The notes beneath the pieces are model-generated. The model saw only the letters and a program-made list of their open reading frames with translations, was not told the DNA's origin and made no database searches. A program made the translations under genes and the position numbers. Positions 31,601 through 42,935 of a DNA stretch of 64,000 nt are shown piece after piece. This stretch comes from Wallemia ichthyophaga EXF-994 (Eukaryota > Basidiomycota > Wallemiomycetes > Wallemiales > Wallemiaceae). Positions within the stretch are counted from its first letter, which is position 1; each line of letters opens with the position of its first letter. The stretch lies in the NCBI RefSeq assembly GCF_000400465.1, contig NW_008806274.1, forward strand, positions 496,001-560,000, written 5' to 3'.

Positions 31601-33937
31601 GATGAAATCAAACTCGCCTACCTTCGTTCGCACATCTCCATGTTCGCTCGGGCTCAGGAGAGTAGGTCAAGTGTCAATGGTGGTGACCAGCCGAAAAAGG
31701 AGGACATCGATAAAGTAATTGCTCTCTCTGATCTCAAGGTAGCTCCACAGACGGTGTTTATTGGTCTTAAAAGCTCCAATCTGATTTCAGGGACACTTGA
31801 AGCCAACGTCAAGAGCAGAAGCAATTTATCGAAGCAGCGGAGTATTGAGAGCTGGTCTAAGCAGATTTCGTCTATTTCTCAGCGTAATACGCCTAGCAAT
31901 GAACACGCTAGACCACAAGTTTCTAATCGGGTCGATGTGATGGACTTGCGTAAAAGATTGGCACAACCACAAACCTCTTCTGTTGAGCCAGTCGCTACGA
32001 GAGAAGCGGATAATGGTAGTAGACGGGAATCCAGCACGACACTCGATACAATGCATTCCACATCTCCTCGTATGAATGATCTAGCTGGATTCGGAAACAA
32101 TGATACAAGTCCACCAGAACCTGGCTCGTACGCAGGCTCGCCTACACTCAGCGTTGTGCGACCACAAGCAATTGGTAAACGCAGCGGGCCTTTGCCTGGC
32201 GACGGCCAAAAAGCTGCTGCTGCAGTCGGGTCTGTAAATACCAATGCTATAGGCATGCTCGAGGTACCTGGTCGGGAAGCGCCTGGTGAGGAGCAAGGCC
32301 AGAACAGCAGTCAGACACCCAACACCGGCGGTGGAAACACCAATCCTAGAATCAATTTGAAAAGTGCAACATACCAGCACACATACGAGGGTGGTGACAC
32401 TGCGATATTGAAGATGCTCGATAGTGTATGCAGGGAAACGTTACGCGAGCCTCTTGTCGAGTTTGGTAACACTTTACCACCACCGCTCATCAAAAGGCGT
32501 AGAAGCCCTTATAGTCAGAACGACGAACCGCCCTCGTTACGGCTAGTTGGACAATTCAATGAGCATGAAGGGGGTTTGACGTGTGTTGCAGTCTCCTCAG
32601 ATCATGTCTTTTTCGCTACAGGTTCTCATGACCACACTGTCAAAATATGGGATACCGCGAGATTGGAGAAGAATGTTACGGCCAAGTCGCGCCACACTCT
32701 ACGGAGATCAGCTGGGATTAGTGCAATAAGCATGATCGAGAACACTCACTCACTAGCTGTCGCATGTCGTGATGGTACTGTTGTGATATACAGAGTTGAT
32801 GTGTCTCAGGGCACAACGCTTCCACGGTATGCTGCTGATGTTAATGATGTTCCTGTCGTTCGTGAATTCAGTCTCAATGGCGCAAGCGAAGGTGAATATG
32901 TGACATGGATGTATCATTACAGCAGCGACACAAGCAGCAACTTGGTGTACACGACCTCGTTTTCTAGACTGTGTATTATCGACTTGAGAACGACGCTACC
33001 TACGATGGACATTGACGGCCCTGCGTGGCATGGTCCTATAGTTAATGCGTGTATAGATCGCGACAGGACGTGGGTAGTTACTGGTACAATTTTCGGCTGG
33101 CTCGCTTTATGGGATATTAGATTCGGGATAATGGTGCACGCGTGGCGATGTAGGAATGGTGGTGGAATCACCCAAGTCAATATGGATCCTTCGAGTGACC
33201 AGCTCGTTGTGGTCTGTGTAGACGACGTTAATGGTTCTCGGACGGTTGTAGAGGTGCACAACGTGGCCACTAGGCAGATTGTCGATGTATACGAGTCGCA
33301 AGGATCCGCATACAAGAGTAACAGTGATGGACTTATGGATGTGTATGGTAGTGGTAGTTCTGCTGAGGCTATTGAGAAGCTGGCAAACACAGATACCACC
33401 AATTATGCTCAGAGCGTTCCACCTTCTAGTGAGGCGGGTCGCTCGCTTCTGATAGGACCGGCTACTAAGCGATCTGGAGGAATTTGGTATGATTTTGGTA
33501 ATGCGACTGGTCACGCAAATGCTCAACTCAACGCTAGCGGATGGGTATTCGAAGATATCAAGTCGAAGAAAGAGACAGCAATGCCTAAGAAGCGATTTGT
33601 GTTGATCGGTACGAATGCACATGAAATTAAGTGGTGGAATCTTGGTGATAAATCGTGGTATAAGTCTGCTGTTTTAAGCGGTAAAGCGGCTGATACTAGG
33701 GAGTATATCGTGCGGCAGGACGAATCCGATGCGAGAGACGTACACTACGAAGAGAAGGTAGGAGTGCAAGCGCAAACGAGAAGAAGCAGCAAGGAGACAC
33801 AGGTGAATGAACAGAATGATAGGCTGATGCAGTGTCACAGTCATTCTGTAGAAGTCTTGGCCGCGATCGAGCTGCCGTTCCGCGCATTAGTAAGTGGTGA
33901 CAGGAGTGGGGTAATGAAAGTATGGCGGGTGGATTGA
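28605..33937 (+). CDS. VPS15: Vps15-type protein kinase, regulatory subunit of PI3-kinase Vps34
   Basis: Membrane-anchoring scaffold of the Vps34 complexes in autophagy and endosomal sorting. Ten exons: 28605-28684, 28735-28859, 28914-29542, 29593-29961, 30006-30093, 30141-30358, 30405-30653, 30700-31147, 31190-31335 and 31379-33937, giving 1636 aa; introns are 42-54 nt. It starts MGISHSRS, a fitting N-myristoylation site, which decides the start against an ATG 33 bp upstream. The kinase domain has the family variants HGDVKSEN (for HRD) and DFAS (for DFG), RPFLSTVEKKWIAFQLLCAL and RRTCYLAPERF. HEAT repeats follow (NVRASTLRNITQM; YLNDRDWELRSAFFDSVVGI), then a Ser/Gln-rich linker. C-terminal WD40 repeats include FFATGSHDHTVKIWD and LVSGDRSGVMKVW. 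Confidence 0.95.
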
Positions 33938-34020
33938 GTTGTGTGTGACTCTCTCCTGTAAATTTATGTAAAATTCATGTACCATAAGCACTTGACAGAC
34001 TACCGTCATCGTCAGCGATA

Positions 34021-34671
34021 ATGGAAGATTTATTTAGCATACTGATAGCTGTTGGAGCTATATACGGATTCTATAGATGGTTCAACTCGAGCACAGCCCC
34101 AGCTAGCAGCAGCAGCAGCAGTAGCAATGGCGGTGGCTTATCCAATAGTGAGCTGGAAGTAATGACACAATAAAGAGACTAATTGTAGGACATGCAGTCA
34201 GGCAAGCTGATGTACAGGCGCTGCGTACACTTTTCCCCCAGATAGACAATTCAGCGCTTGTTTACGATTTGATGGAGACTCGGTCGATTGAACGGACTGC
34301 AGAGAACGTGTTGCGTCGCGGGAGGCTGACTACGGTGAGTGACTGGGTGGCTGGCTGGTTTTATAGTGCACTGCTCACTCGGCTTGCAGCCTCCATACGG
34401 TTTTCAGCTGCCGTCGCATCTCGTCGTCGAACCGCTTAGCGAATCATTGCCGAACAACACTGGTAACAGCACCAGTAGCACAAAGGACACACATAAGAAC
34501 CTCATAAAGAAGTACAATCTCGAGGACAAGGACGTGGATTCTATCAACGTCAATAACGGCTGGGGGACAACAACCGGCGAGCGCGATAGACAGTTTAAAG
34601 AGCGCAAGGCTAAGATGATCCTTGAGGCGCGTAGGAAGCTGATTGATAAGAAGAAGAGAGAGGTGGCTTAG
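34021..34671 (+). CDS. CUE1: CUE-domain ER protein (Cue1-like)
   Basis: 184 aa from exons 34021-34147, 34189-34334 and 34390-34671 (introns of 41 and 55 nt). The N-terminus MEDLFSILIAVGAIYGFYRW is one membrane anchor, followed by a Ser/Gly linker. A CUE domain then reads QADVQALRTLFPQIDNSALV with ENVLRRG at its end: the MFP motif is LFP here and the di-leucine is partly kept. The C-terminal helix is basic (FKERKAKMILEARRKLIDKK), as in the Ubc7-binding region of Cue1. An N-terminal anchor plus CUE plus basic helix is the Cue1 layout (ERAD, recruits and activates Ubc7). Assignment rests on architecture. Confidence 0.83.
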
Positions 34672-34876
34672 ATGACGTGTATATCTGATAAAGGGATACC
34701 TACAAAGTGATATAAGTGAGAAATGATTGAGATACAAGAATCTTAGACAAGAGAAGAATGAGAGGAGTAATGAGACAGATGAAAAAGATAATAATATAAA
34801 AAGATAGAAAACTTAAAAGAGATAAAGGTAGCCTAGGTGGGGTATCTAGAGAGTAGATATAAGACGATTAGATACT

Positions 34877-35916
34877 CTAACAACAGGACCAGCCGTTGTT
34901 GCTGCTTGACGGTGCTCGAGACATGGACGATGATGATTGAACGAGGTTGCTGTCTGACATGACGCTGCCATCGCCAGGGGTGGATGAGGATAGGAAGATG
35001 GATTCCCTGTGTCTGGTGGCTTGTTCTCTTGCCAGTTTTGCCTTGGACTGTACAAGTTTGCGCGATATGTGCAGGAAGAGGTCGTTGATCCCGCTGTCAT
35101 CCTTAGCGGATACTTCGAGGAGTGTAATTTGATCGATGAGGTTGTCTGTGGGTGTATCAAGAGTACCAGGGGTACCAGGAGTGTCAGAAGTGTCGTGGAA
35201 ATTTGTATGTGAGTTGTTGGAGTAAGACCTGGCAATTGAGGATGACATACTTGTTGATCGAGATCTGTTTATCCTTGTTGGCTTCTCATAGGGAAGTTCC
35301 TGGTTGCGCATGACTTCAACAAAGTCAGAGCTGTGCTCAGCAGTCCACTCCTTTATCTTATCCTTAGCATGATTGAAATCAACCTTACGCTGTGACTCGA
35401 GATCAGATTTAGAGCCAACGATAGCGATTAAAATGGATTGATTGAGATTATCTGTCAGCTCAGATAGCCAAGTCTTTACTTGTAGGAAAGAATTGTAGGA
35501 TGTGATATCGTAGACGATGATAGCAGCATGAGCACCACGGTAGTAGAGTGGAGTGAGAGCCTTGAAGCGCTCTTCACCAGCGGTATCCCAGATTTGGATT
35601 CTTACGCGTGTTTTATCGATAGTCAATTTCCTGGAGCATATCAGCTGTGTTTATCATGTGTTTCGGCGCACTGACTTTGTGAGGAACGAAGCGCCGATAG
35701 TGGCAGCAGTAGTGTTCTGACTAAATAGCCCACTCGTGTATCGCTCTGCGAGTGATGTTTTTCCAACGCCTTTTTCAAATGTAAGTGATACATACGCAGC
35801 CACGGCGACACTTGCTCACGCTGAGTACCAAGGATCACGACCTTTGCTTCCAACTCAGATTGCATTGGATCTGTACTTGAAGAGGAAACATATCTTGGTC
35901 TCCTTTTTCCGCTCAT
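34877..35916 (-). CDS. Rab-family small GTPase with unusual G4 motif and insertion
   Basis: 314 aa from exons 35916-35820, 35769-35676 and 35630-34877 (introns of 50 and 45 nt). P-loop GTQRVGKTS, switch I NTTAATIGASF, G3 WDTAGEERF and RabF LYYRGAHAAIIVYDI are Rab5/Rab22-like. The G4 motif, normally NKxD, is SKSD (VGSKSDLESQ). G5 is EVSAKDDSG. Between G4 and G5 there is a ~75-residue Ser/Thr/Asp-rich insertion (RSRSTSMSSSIARS). The C-terminus ends WSCC, a di-cysteine geranylgeranylation site. It is about 100 residues longer than usual Rabs. Endosomal function is inferred from the switch similarity only. Confidence 0.88.
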
Positions 35917-35951
35917 TTACATTTACTTGAGTCTCTTCAACCAACCACCAA
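35917..35951. promoter_or_regulatory. 35-bp divergent spacer (Rab / FOL2)
   Basis: All the DNA between two divergent start codons. It contains an AACCAACCACCAA stretch just before the FOL2 ATG. Confidence 0.45.
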
Positions 35952-36811
35952 ATGGAGAGTGAAGCTTCGTCTAAACTCACTCAACTAAATATTGAAAAAC
36001 TTTCAAGGCCTTCAAAGCCTTCAAGGGCCTCATCCGTCGATACAAAGACTAGTGCTCCCGTCGCAGACGTAAATGGTCTCGGTTGGCCAGGTTTGTTCTG
36101 TCGTCATTCTAGGCATACCCACTCACCCAACTCACAGCAAAATCAACTCTTCAGCGCCTGAAGGAAACTCCCGATCAGAAAGACGCTAGAACCGCTAAGC
36201 TCACCGGGGCCGTCAAAACTCTTCTCGAATGTATCGGCGAGGATCCCTTAAGGGATGGTCTACTCAAGACTCCAGAGAGATATGCAAAGGCTCTCCTCTT
36301 CATGACCAAAGGATATGAGGAGAAGCTGAGCGATGTTTTGAATCAGGCTGTGTTTGAAGAAGATCACGAGGAAATGGTTATCGTGAGGGATATCGATGTC
36401 TTTTCATTATGCGAGCACCATCTTGTTCCTTTCAATGGTAGAGTGCGTTAAATTGATACCTCTCTTGCTCTATTGACTCACCCTGCGCAGATTTCAATTG
36501 GATACATACCCAACAAGAAAGTTCTCGGTTTGTCTAAGCTTGCTAGACTTGCTGAAACTTTCGGTCGCCGTTTGCAAGTTCAAGAACGTATGACGAGACA
36601 GATTGCTCTTGCTATCGAAGAGGCTATTCAACCACAGGGTGTGGCTGTCGTTATGGAGGCTAGCCATATGTGCATGGTTATGAGGGGTGTACAGAAGCCA
36701 TCAGCAACTACCGTTACGTCTACAATGCTGGGTTGCTTCCGCCATTCTGCTAAAACTCGCGAGGAGTTCCTTACTTTGATAAGGACACCAAAATCAACAT
36801 TTCCTTATTAA
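35952..36811 (+). CDS. FOL2: GTP cyclohydrolase I
   Basis: Converts GTP to 7,8-dihydroneopterin triphosphate, the first step of folate/pterin synthesis. Exons are 35952-36090, 36138-36442 and 36491-36811 (introns of 47 and 48 nt), giving 254 aa. The first junction gives ..NGLGWP joined to [19 protein letters not shown]. The core has [20 protein letters not shown], then the zinc-site Cys and active-site His region [13 protein letters not shown] joined to [33 protein letters not shown] and the second zinc Cys in [11 protein letters not shown] are also present. All catalytic residues expected for the family are intact. Confidence 0.97.
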
Positions 36812-37301
36812 TTATTAGATTAGGCTTGCCTTGAGCGTTGAAAATGGTACATTTTGCTACCATCTGCTCCTGCTCTCTGCTACCTTCTGATGCGTTATGG
36901 ACTATTTATTTTCTATCACTCAGCTAATTCAACTTGAAAGCACTCTTCGTACTCATAAATATACTAACACGGTATGTTGTACCACTATCCTTGCCTCTTT
37001 TAGCCATTCAACTGTGTTAACTGTTTATCGCATGAATTTGTCTCATTATAATGAAAATTTGTCTCCTTCATCCTGTGATTTGCATATCAGAAATCGCGAC
37101 CCTTGTGCTTGTCTGCTTCCTGTCAATTTATCAAGTCCTTTTCTTATATTATAATTTATGGCTCAAGTCGATGGCATCACAAGCTGATAAATTTCCGTGA
37201 ACCTGGGAACGAGCCGGTTAATGTTCCGCAACTTCTACAGTGCAGCTATCCTCCTCTTCATCACAACGAAAACGTCATCTCCATCTTTCATCTTAACCGC
37301 C
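36812..37301. other. intergenic region, 490 bp
   Basis: AT-rich spacer between FOL2 and THO2 holding the THO2 promoter. Short open stretches at 36897-37154 and 37103-37351 have no recognisable content. Confidence 0.5.
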
Positions 37302-40300
37302 ATGGTCGTAGACGCCTCCATTTACGAGGAGTGCGCACAAATAATATCTAGTTCTAATTCTGAAAATACCAATAACGAACAAGCGTACGTGTTCCCGTAT
37401 TCTACTCGACGCGTGCAAGACTCACGCCCAATCTCAGCGTGGACTTAGTTCAGAACTTCCCGAACGAATTCTTTGCCACTTTACTATCAGCTAATCCCCT
37501 ACCGGAATCTACGCTTAGTCTTATCAAATTCGTAATCCTCTCCCTCGAAGGAGAATTCAAACAACTCGCTCAATCTGCTCTATGCGACACTTTCAGCGTT
37601 TTAGACCTCCCATACGAGGATGCAGCCATGGGTTTGAGATTGAAATTAAAATCCACGCTCCCAGATGACCAGAATGCCGTCAAGATGCAACTCGATCAAG
37701 TATCTACTCAAAGGAAACCACTTTACGATTTAGTCAGAGCTTTAATTGTGAGTTGCAGCTCGCTCAATATGTCTATCTAACACTTTTCTAGATGGAGGGT
37801 TATCTCAGTTCTCAGATGCTCTCACAACGCATCGGTGCATCTGGTTTGAGCCAACTTGGTCTCATCGGCGACCCTACAATCCACCAGCGTAAGGAAGCTA
37901 GAGCCAACACCGCGGCTATATATCGCCAGCATCGTTTTAACTTGCACAGAGAAGTTGCAGAGGGTTTCGCCAAGATGTCGACTCTTATTCTCAGCTCAAT
38001 GGGTGATGGTGATGCTGTTGGCACAATAAGGAGTAGTGAATACATCGAAGCTGAAAAAAGGCGTGCTTTTCAATGCTGGATTGGCATTGAGAAGCTCATT
38101 GGTTTCTTCGATCTTGATCCTCTTAGAGCTCTTTCAACAATACTGGATATATTCTCCTCATCAATTGCATCTCACTGGCGGTTCTTCTTGGCTCTGCTGG
38201 ATTGCTCACCTTGGAGACGTAAGACTAATGAACAGGAGATGCAAACGGATATCACGCCAGGTAAATATGAAAATTGGGACTTTAAGGACATTATACAAGA
38301 CGCAGAACAAGGTAGAAGACAACCACTTAATCAAACACGGAATACCAACGGTAATTCTTCACTGGAGGCTAACCTTGTTATTGCTCAAGTGTTAGGTTTC
38401 CAGATGAGATACTACCAGAGGAAGCAATCAGAGAAGAACTCTGATAGCTGCTATCATCTCTGTGCTCTGTTGATACGTGAAGACTACGTTTCTTTGTTGG
38501 ATCTACTCCCACATTTACATCCTGACGACAAGACTTTGAATGATTTAAAAAGTATCTACAAGGACACCCTCAGTGACAGGCTGATGTCAGCTAAAACTAC
38601 AAACAACAAGCTGGCGATGGCTGCTCCACTTAGTGATGATATGCCTACTGCAGCCTTGAACGATAACAATAGTTCCAAGGAGGATGAGAAGGATGAAAAG
38701 AAGGAAAAATCAAGTGAAAAGGATGAGAAGCCTTTTGAGCCACCGATGCAGAAGGTCTGTCTGATCATTTCCTTGCTCAGTGTTGGTGCTCTGAAGGAGG
38801 GATTCTTTTTACTATCACTTTACCCACACATCCCTTACATTTACCCACGCATTATTGACATTATTTTGAGGATAGCAGAGTATTCAATGGAACCAGTATA
38901 TGAACCCATTTCAACTAGGACAAAACGCAAGATTGACAAGAAGATTGGTAATACTAAGCAATTTAGCTGCGAAGCTCCGACACCAGTTGCCAGTGAAAAA
39001 ACCGAACATGTATTCTATTACGACAAGTGGACTGAGAACGTCCCACAAGTACACACAATTAAGGAGACGTTGACCGTTATAGACGGATTTCTAAAATTTG
39101 TGGGACCATGCTGTTCACGTAATTCAGTCTTTTTTCAAAAGCTACTGCGTTTAGCCAGTCACGAGTCGCAGAAAGCTAAATCAGAAACATGTTTGGAACC
39201 TTGGATTAGTATGACAAGAAATTACTTCTTACCAGGTTTGGCATTGTCAATCTCGAGCAATACATTATCGATAGCCTTGTGGGATCTCATGAAGCGCTTC
39301 CCACTCCACACGCGATATCAACTTTACGGAGAGATGAGAGGCTCTACCTTGAAAAGACTTCCTGAAGTGAGGGTAAAGTATTTGGAATCTGAACGCGATG
39401 CGAAGTCAATTTTACGAAGACTCAGTTCAAATAAGGCGTATTTGAAAGTACAAGGCCGAGCAATAGGAAAGATATCGCATACCAACCCAGTTGCATTGTT
39501 TCATACAGTTTTGCAGCAAGTGCAGTCATATGAGAACATTGCACTACCAGTGATTAATGGTCTTAATTACTTGTCGGAGTTGAGCTACGATGTGTTTACT
39601 TATACGTTACTAGATTTCTTCACTGATCCTGCCAAGGAGAGGACCAAATTGGATGGTACAAACGCTTCACTTTGGCTACAAAGTCTGGCAACATTTACAG
39701 GAGGTTTGTTTAGAAGACAAGTCAACTACATGGACCCTTCACCCTTGCTTATGTATGTCGGACATGAGTTAAAGAGATGTCACGTAAAGGATCTCATCAT
39801 ATTCAGAGAGATATTGAAAGAAATGTCAGGCATTCACCCACTATCTGACCTTAGTGATGATCAGATTATCGCTCTTAGTGCTGGTCCATCACTCAAAAGC
39901 GAAGCCATTCCTCATCAAATGGACAGCGAGGTTGCCAAGTTTATAAAGAAGTCATCGAAGAATTTGAGACATGCTCTTCATACCTCCAATCTCACCATAC
40001 CTATGCTCGTGCTTATAGCGCAGCAACTTCAGGTCTGTGTATATATGGTGCCTGAAAGCGAGGCCCACCCTAAACATCTGTCAACTTTGTATGATGAGAC
40101 GGTCGGTGTTTTGCTGCAGTATATTGCCTTCCTCAGGGCCACTCCACCTCTCCAAAATGATCCTTGGTCGACTTACGAAGATTCACTACCGTCGTTTGAA
40201 GATCTTGTCAATAAGTTTGGACTGGATATTGGAGTTGCGTTTGCGATTATTAGGCCAAAGGTATCAGGTGAAATCTACGCGTACGAGAAGCAGAAGAGAA

Positions 40301-42825
40301 TTGATGATGATGCCGAGAAGGCAAAAGCCAAGGAAGCGACTGACAACGAAGGTCAATCTGAGCAAGTCATGATGGAGGGAGATAAAAGCAAACCAGAAGC
40401 AGATGATAAGGGAGGTGATGTAAAGATGGAGACAGATGTTACTTCGAAAGCACCATCAACGCCACCAAGTACCAAGGATGTGTGGCATCCAATGCTTTCT
40501 GGATTGATTTCACAAATGAGTCATGTCCTGAGTGACAAAATCAAGCAGGCGCTTTCACCTGCATTCGTGACGACATTCTGGCAGTTAAGCATGTATGACA
40601 TTTCAGTGCCGATTGAAAGATATGGTCAAGAATCAGCTAAGTTACAGAGTATGGCTAAGACCCGTGAGTGGTCGATGGTTGATAAGGAAACTGGAAAAAG
40701 CAAAGCTTCTACTGTTCCCGCTAGGAAGGATGCGCTAAATAGTGATATGCATGAGCATATGAAGGTTTACGAGGCTACGAAAAAGCGCATAAGTAATGAG
40801 AAGCAACATTGGTTTAGTGATGTTAATGCTAGGAGGAATTCGTCCATCAACTTCTATATCCAGTACTGCATCATGCCACGTGTAGTACTCAGTCCTGAAG
40901 ATGCGCTTTATTGTGCGAGGTTCTCGAAACTTATGCATAATTACGGCGTACCTTCTTTCCCGACGTTACTATTCCTGGATAGGGTGAGTTGGTTTGGCCA
41001 ATCTTAATTTCCAACTCACACTACTTAGATTCTCTGCGAAAGTCCTTCAGCTATTTTGTCATCATCTACCGAAAACGAAGCTAGAAATTACGGTTGGTTT
41101 ATGTTTTTATGGCAAATGAATCGAAACTAACGAGAAACAGCTCGCTTCTTGACAGAAATACTGTCCGATGTTTCTGCTTGGCAGAAAAACGAGGAGGCAT
41201 ACAACAAAGGCGCAAGAGGTACAGGTGCTCAACCATTACCTGGTTTTCGCAAGAGTTGGGATGCTCAGAGCAACGTTTTACTCACCTACGAAGAGTTCAA
41301 GAAAGCGTTCAGCAAATGGCAGAGCAAGTTACTGAATGCATTTACAGCATGCGTCTCTTCTGGTGAATACATGCACGTACGGAATGCTGTGATAGTATTC
41401 AATATCGTCAGCGAGTTCTTCCCAGAATCGCATAAGACTGGCGAGAGTATGTACAATCTCGTCAAGGAATTGGTGTCAAACGAAAAGAGAAACGATCTCA
41501 AGATTCTCGCCCAAGGATACCTTGCTCAACTTAGCAAGAGAAGACACTCATGGGGAGGAGCTGATCCTGAGCCACACAAGCCCATTACAGAAAAGAAGCC
41601 TGAAACGAAATCTTCTGCACCAGCGGAAAAGACTAAAATTGTTGAGAATAAAGTTAGAGAGACTAAAGTTGATGAGTCTCCAGAGACTGCTGAATCAACA
41701 AAACCAGTTAAACAAGCTGAGACAGTTGAACCAGCTTCAACAGAAGCACCAGCTGCACCCGAAAATACAGGAATAGGCCAAGAAGCCAGCTTGAGGGCTC
41801 GCATACAGTCACGCACAGAACCTCCGAAAGAAGTCAGCATCAAGAGGGACAGAGAGAAGGTAGATTCGCCTGCAACGACACCAGCACCTTCGCAAGATGA
41901 TGATCGTCGTGAATCACAGCCAAAACCACCCCAGGGTCCCAGAAAGAGTGATTCAGCTCGCAATAATGGGTTACCTCCTAAGCCAGGTTCTGATACAACG
42001 AGGCAGAATTCTGAAAGAACACCCCAGCAATCCCAAAAACCACGCTCTCCTGTACAATCGAGCGGTGCTAGCACAAGAAGAAGATCACCGCCACCTAGCA
42101 GACCAGATTCGCCAACGTCCAAGTATGTAGTATCTGTCACCGTATGGATTCAAAGAAATCTAACATATGACTACAGTGTGCCACCTTCTGGACCACAGAG
42201 TATAAGAGGCAGAGCAGCAGCATCGGAGAAAGCAGGAGGCGGCTCAGCCTCACTGCTTAGTCGTTTCGAGCCTGAACATGAACGTAACGGGCGTAGCGGA
42301 TCAGGTGGGGGTCGCAACAGAAATAGGTCACTTTCACCGCCACGAGGTGGTCGCAAGTATGACCAACGTGATAGGCGTGATGGGCGCGATGAGCGTGAGG
42401 GTCGCGATGCTCGGGATAATCGTGAAAATCGTGACAATCGTGACAATCGTGACAACCGCGATCGCCGCGACCAACGCGATCAACGTGATTCTCGTGACTC
42501 TCGCGAACAGCGTGACCATCGTGATAGATATGAGGATGATAGGTCGGGGTATAGCAAGCGTCGCAGAGTAGAAAATGAAGACAGTGGCCGCGGTGGTTCT
42601 GGTAGATACAGAAATGAAGAAATGCGCAAGTCACATCAATACGAGGACCGAGCAAGCACTAATAGCAAACGATCACGTAATGATCAATCTCGAGCATTCG
42701 AGTCTGCAATGTCAGTAGCTGGCTCGGGTGACGACTATCGAAGGAAGCGCGGTGACGACAGAGCGAATGAGAAAGAAAGGGAAGTGAAGCGAGACCAGAA
42801 CTATAGGAAGAAAAGAGCAGGCTAA
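37302..42825 (+). CDS. THO2: THO complex subunit 2
   Basis: Largest scaffold subunit of the nuclear THO/TREX complex, coupling transcription to mRNA export. Exons are 37302-37384, 37438-37747, 37792-40983, 41029-41092, 41141-42122 and 42177-42825, giving 1759 aa; introns are 44-54 nt. The last one (42123-42176) is 54 nt, in frame and stop-free, but has a GTATGT donor, CTAAC branch and TACAG acceptor. Recognisable Tho2 blocks are NPVALFHTVLQQVQSYENIA, then VINGLNYLSELSYDVF, YMDPSPLLMYVGHELKRCHV and the conserved end FPTLLFLDR joined to ILCESPSAIL. The C-terminal ~330 residues are disordered: Pro/Glu-rich, then an Arg-Asp repeat (RDNRDNRDNRDRRDQRDQRD). Start at MVVDASIYEEC is the most likely; two in-frame ATGs lie upstream. 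Confidence 0.93.
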
Positions 42826-42935
42826 TTAATTTTAAATAATGTTTATCGTGCATTTAAAAGTACAATTTTGTATTTTCATATTTATCTTATCGGAGATTGA
42901 GTTTGACGCGACTAGATTGGGATTTGACGCGAACG

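Noticed and set aside
36897-37351. Short plus-strand frames upstream of THO2
   Set aside because: Low complexity, not needed for the THO2 N-terminus.
41526-42140. 204-codon minus-strand frame inside THO2
   Set aside because: Antisense to a biased Pro/Glu/Ser-rich region, which gives long open shadows.
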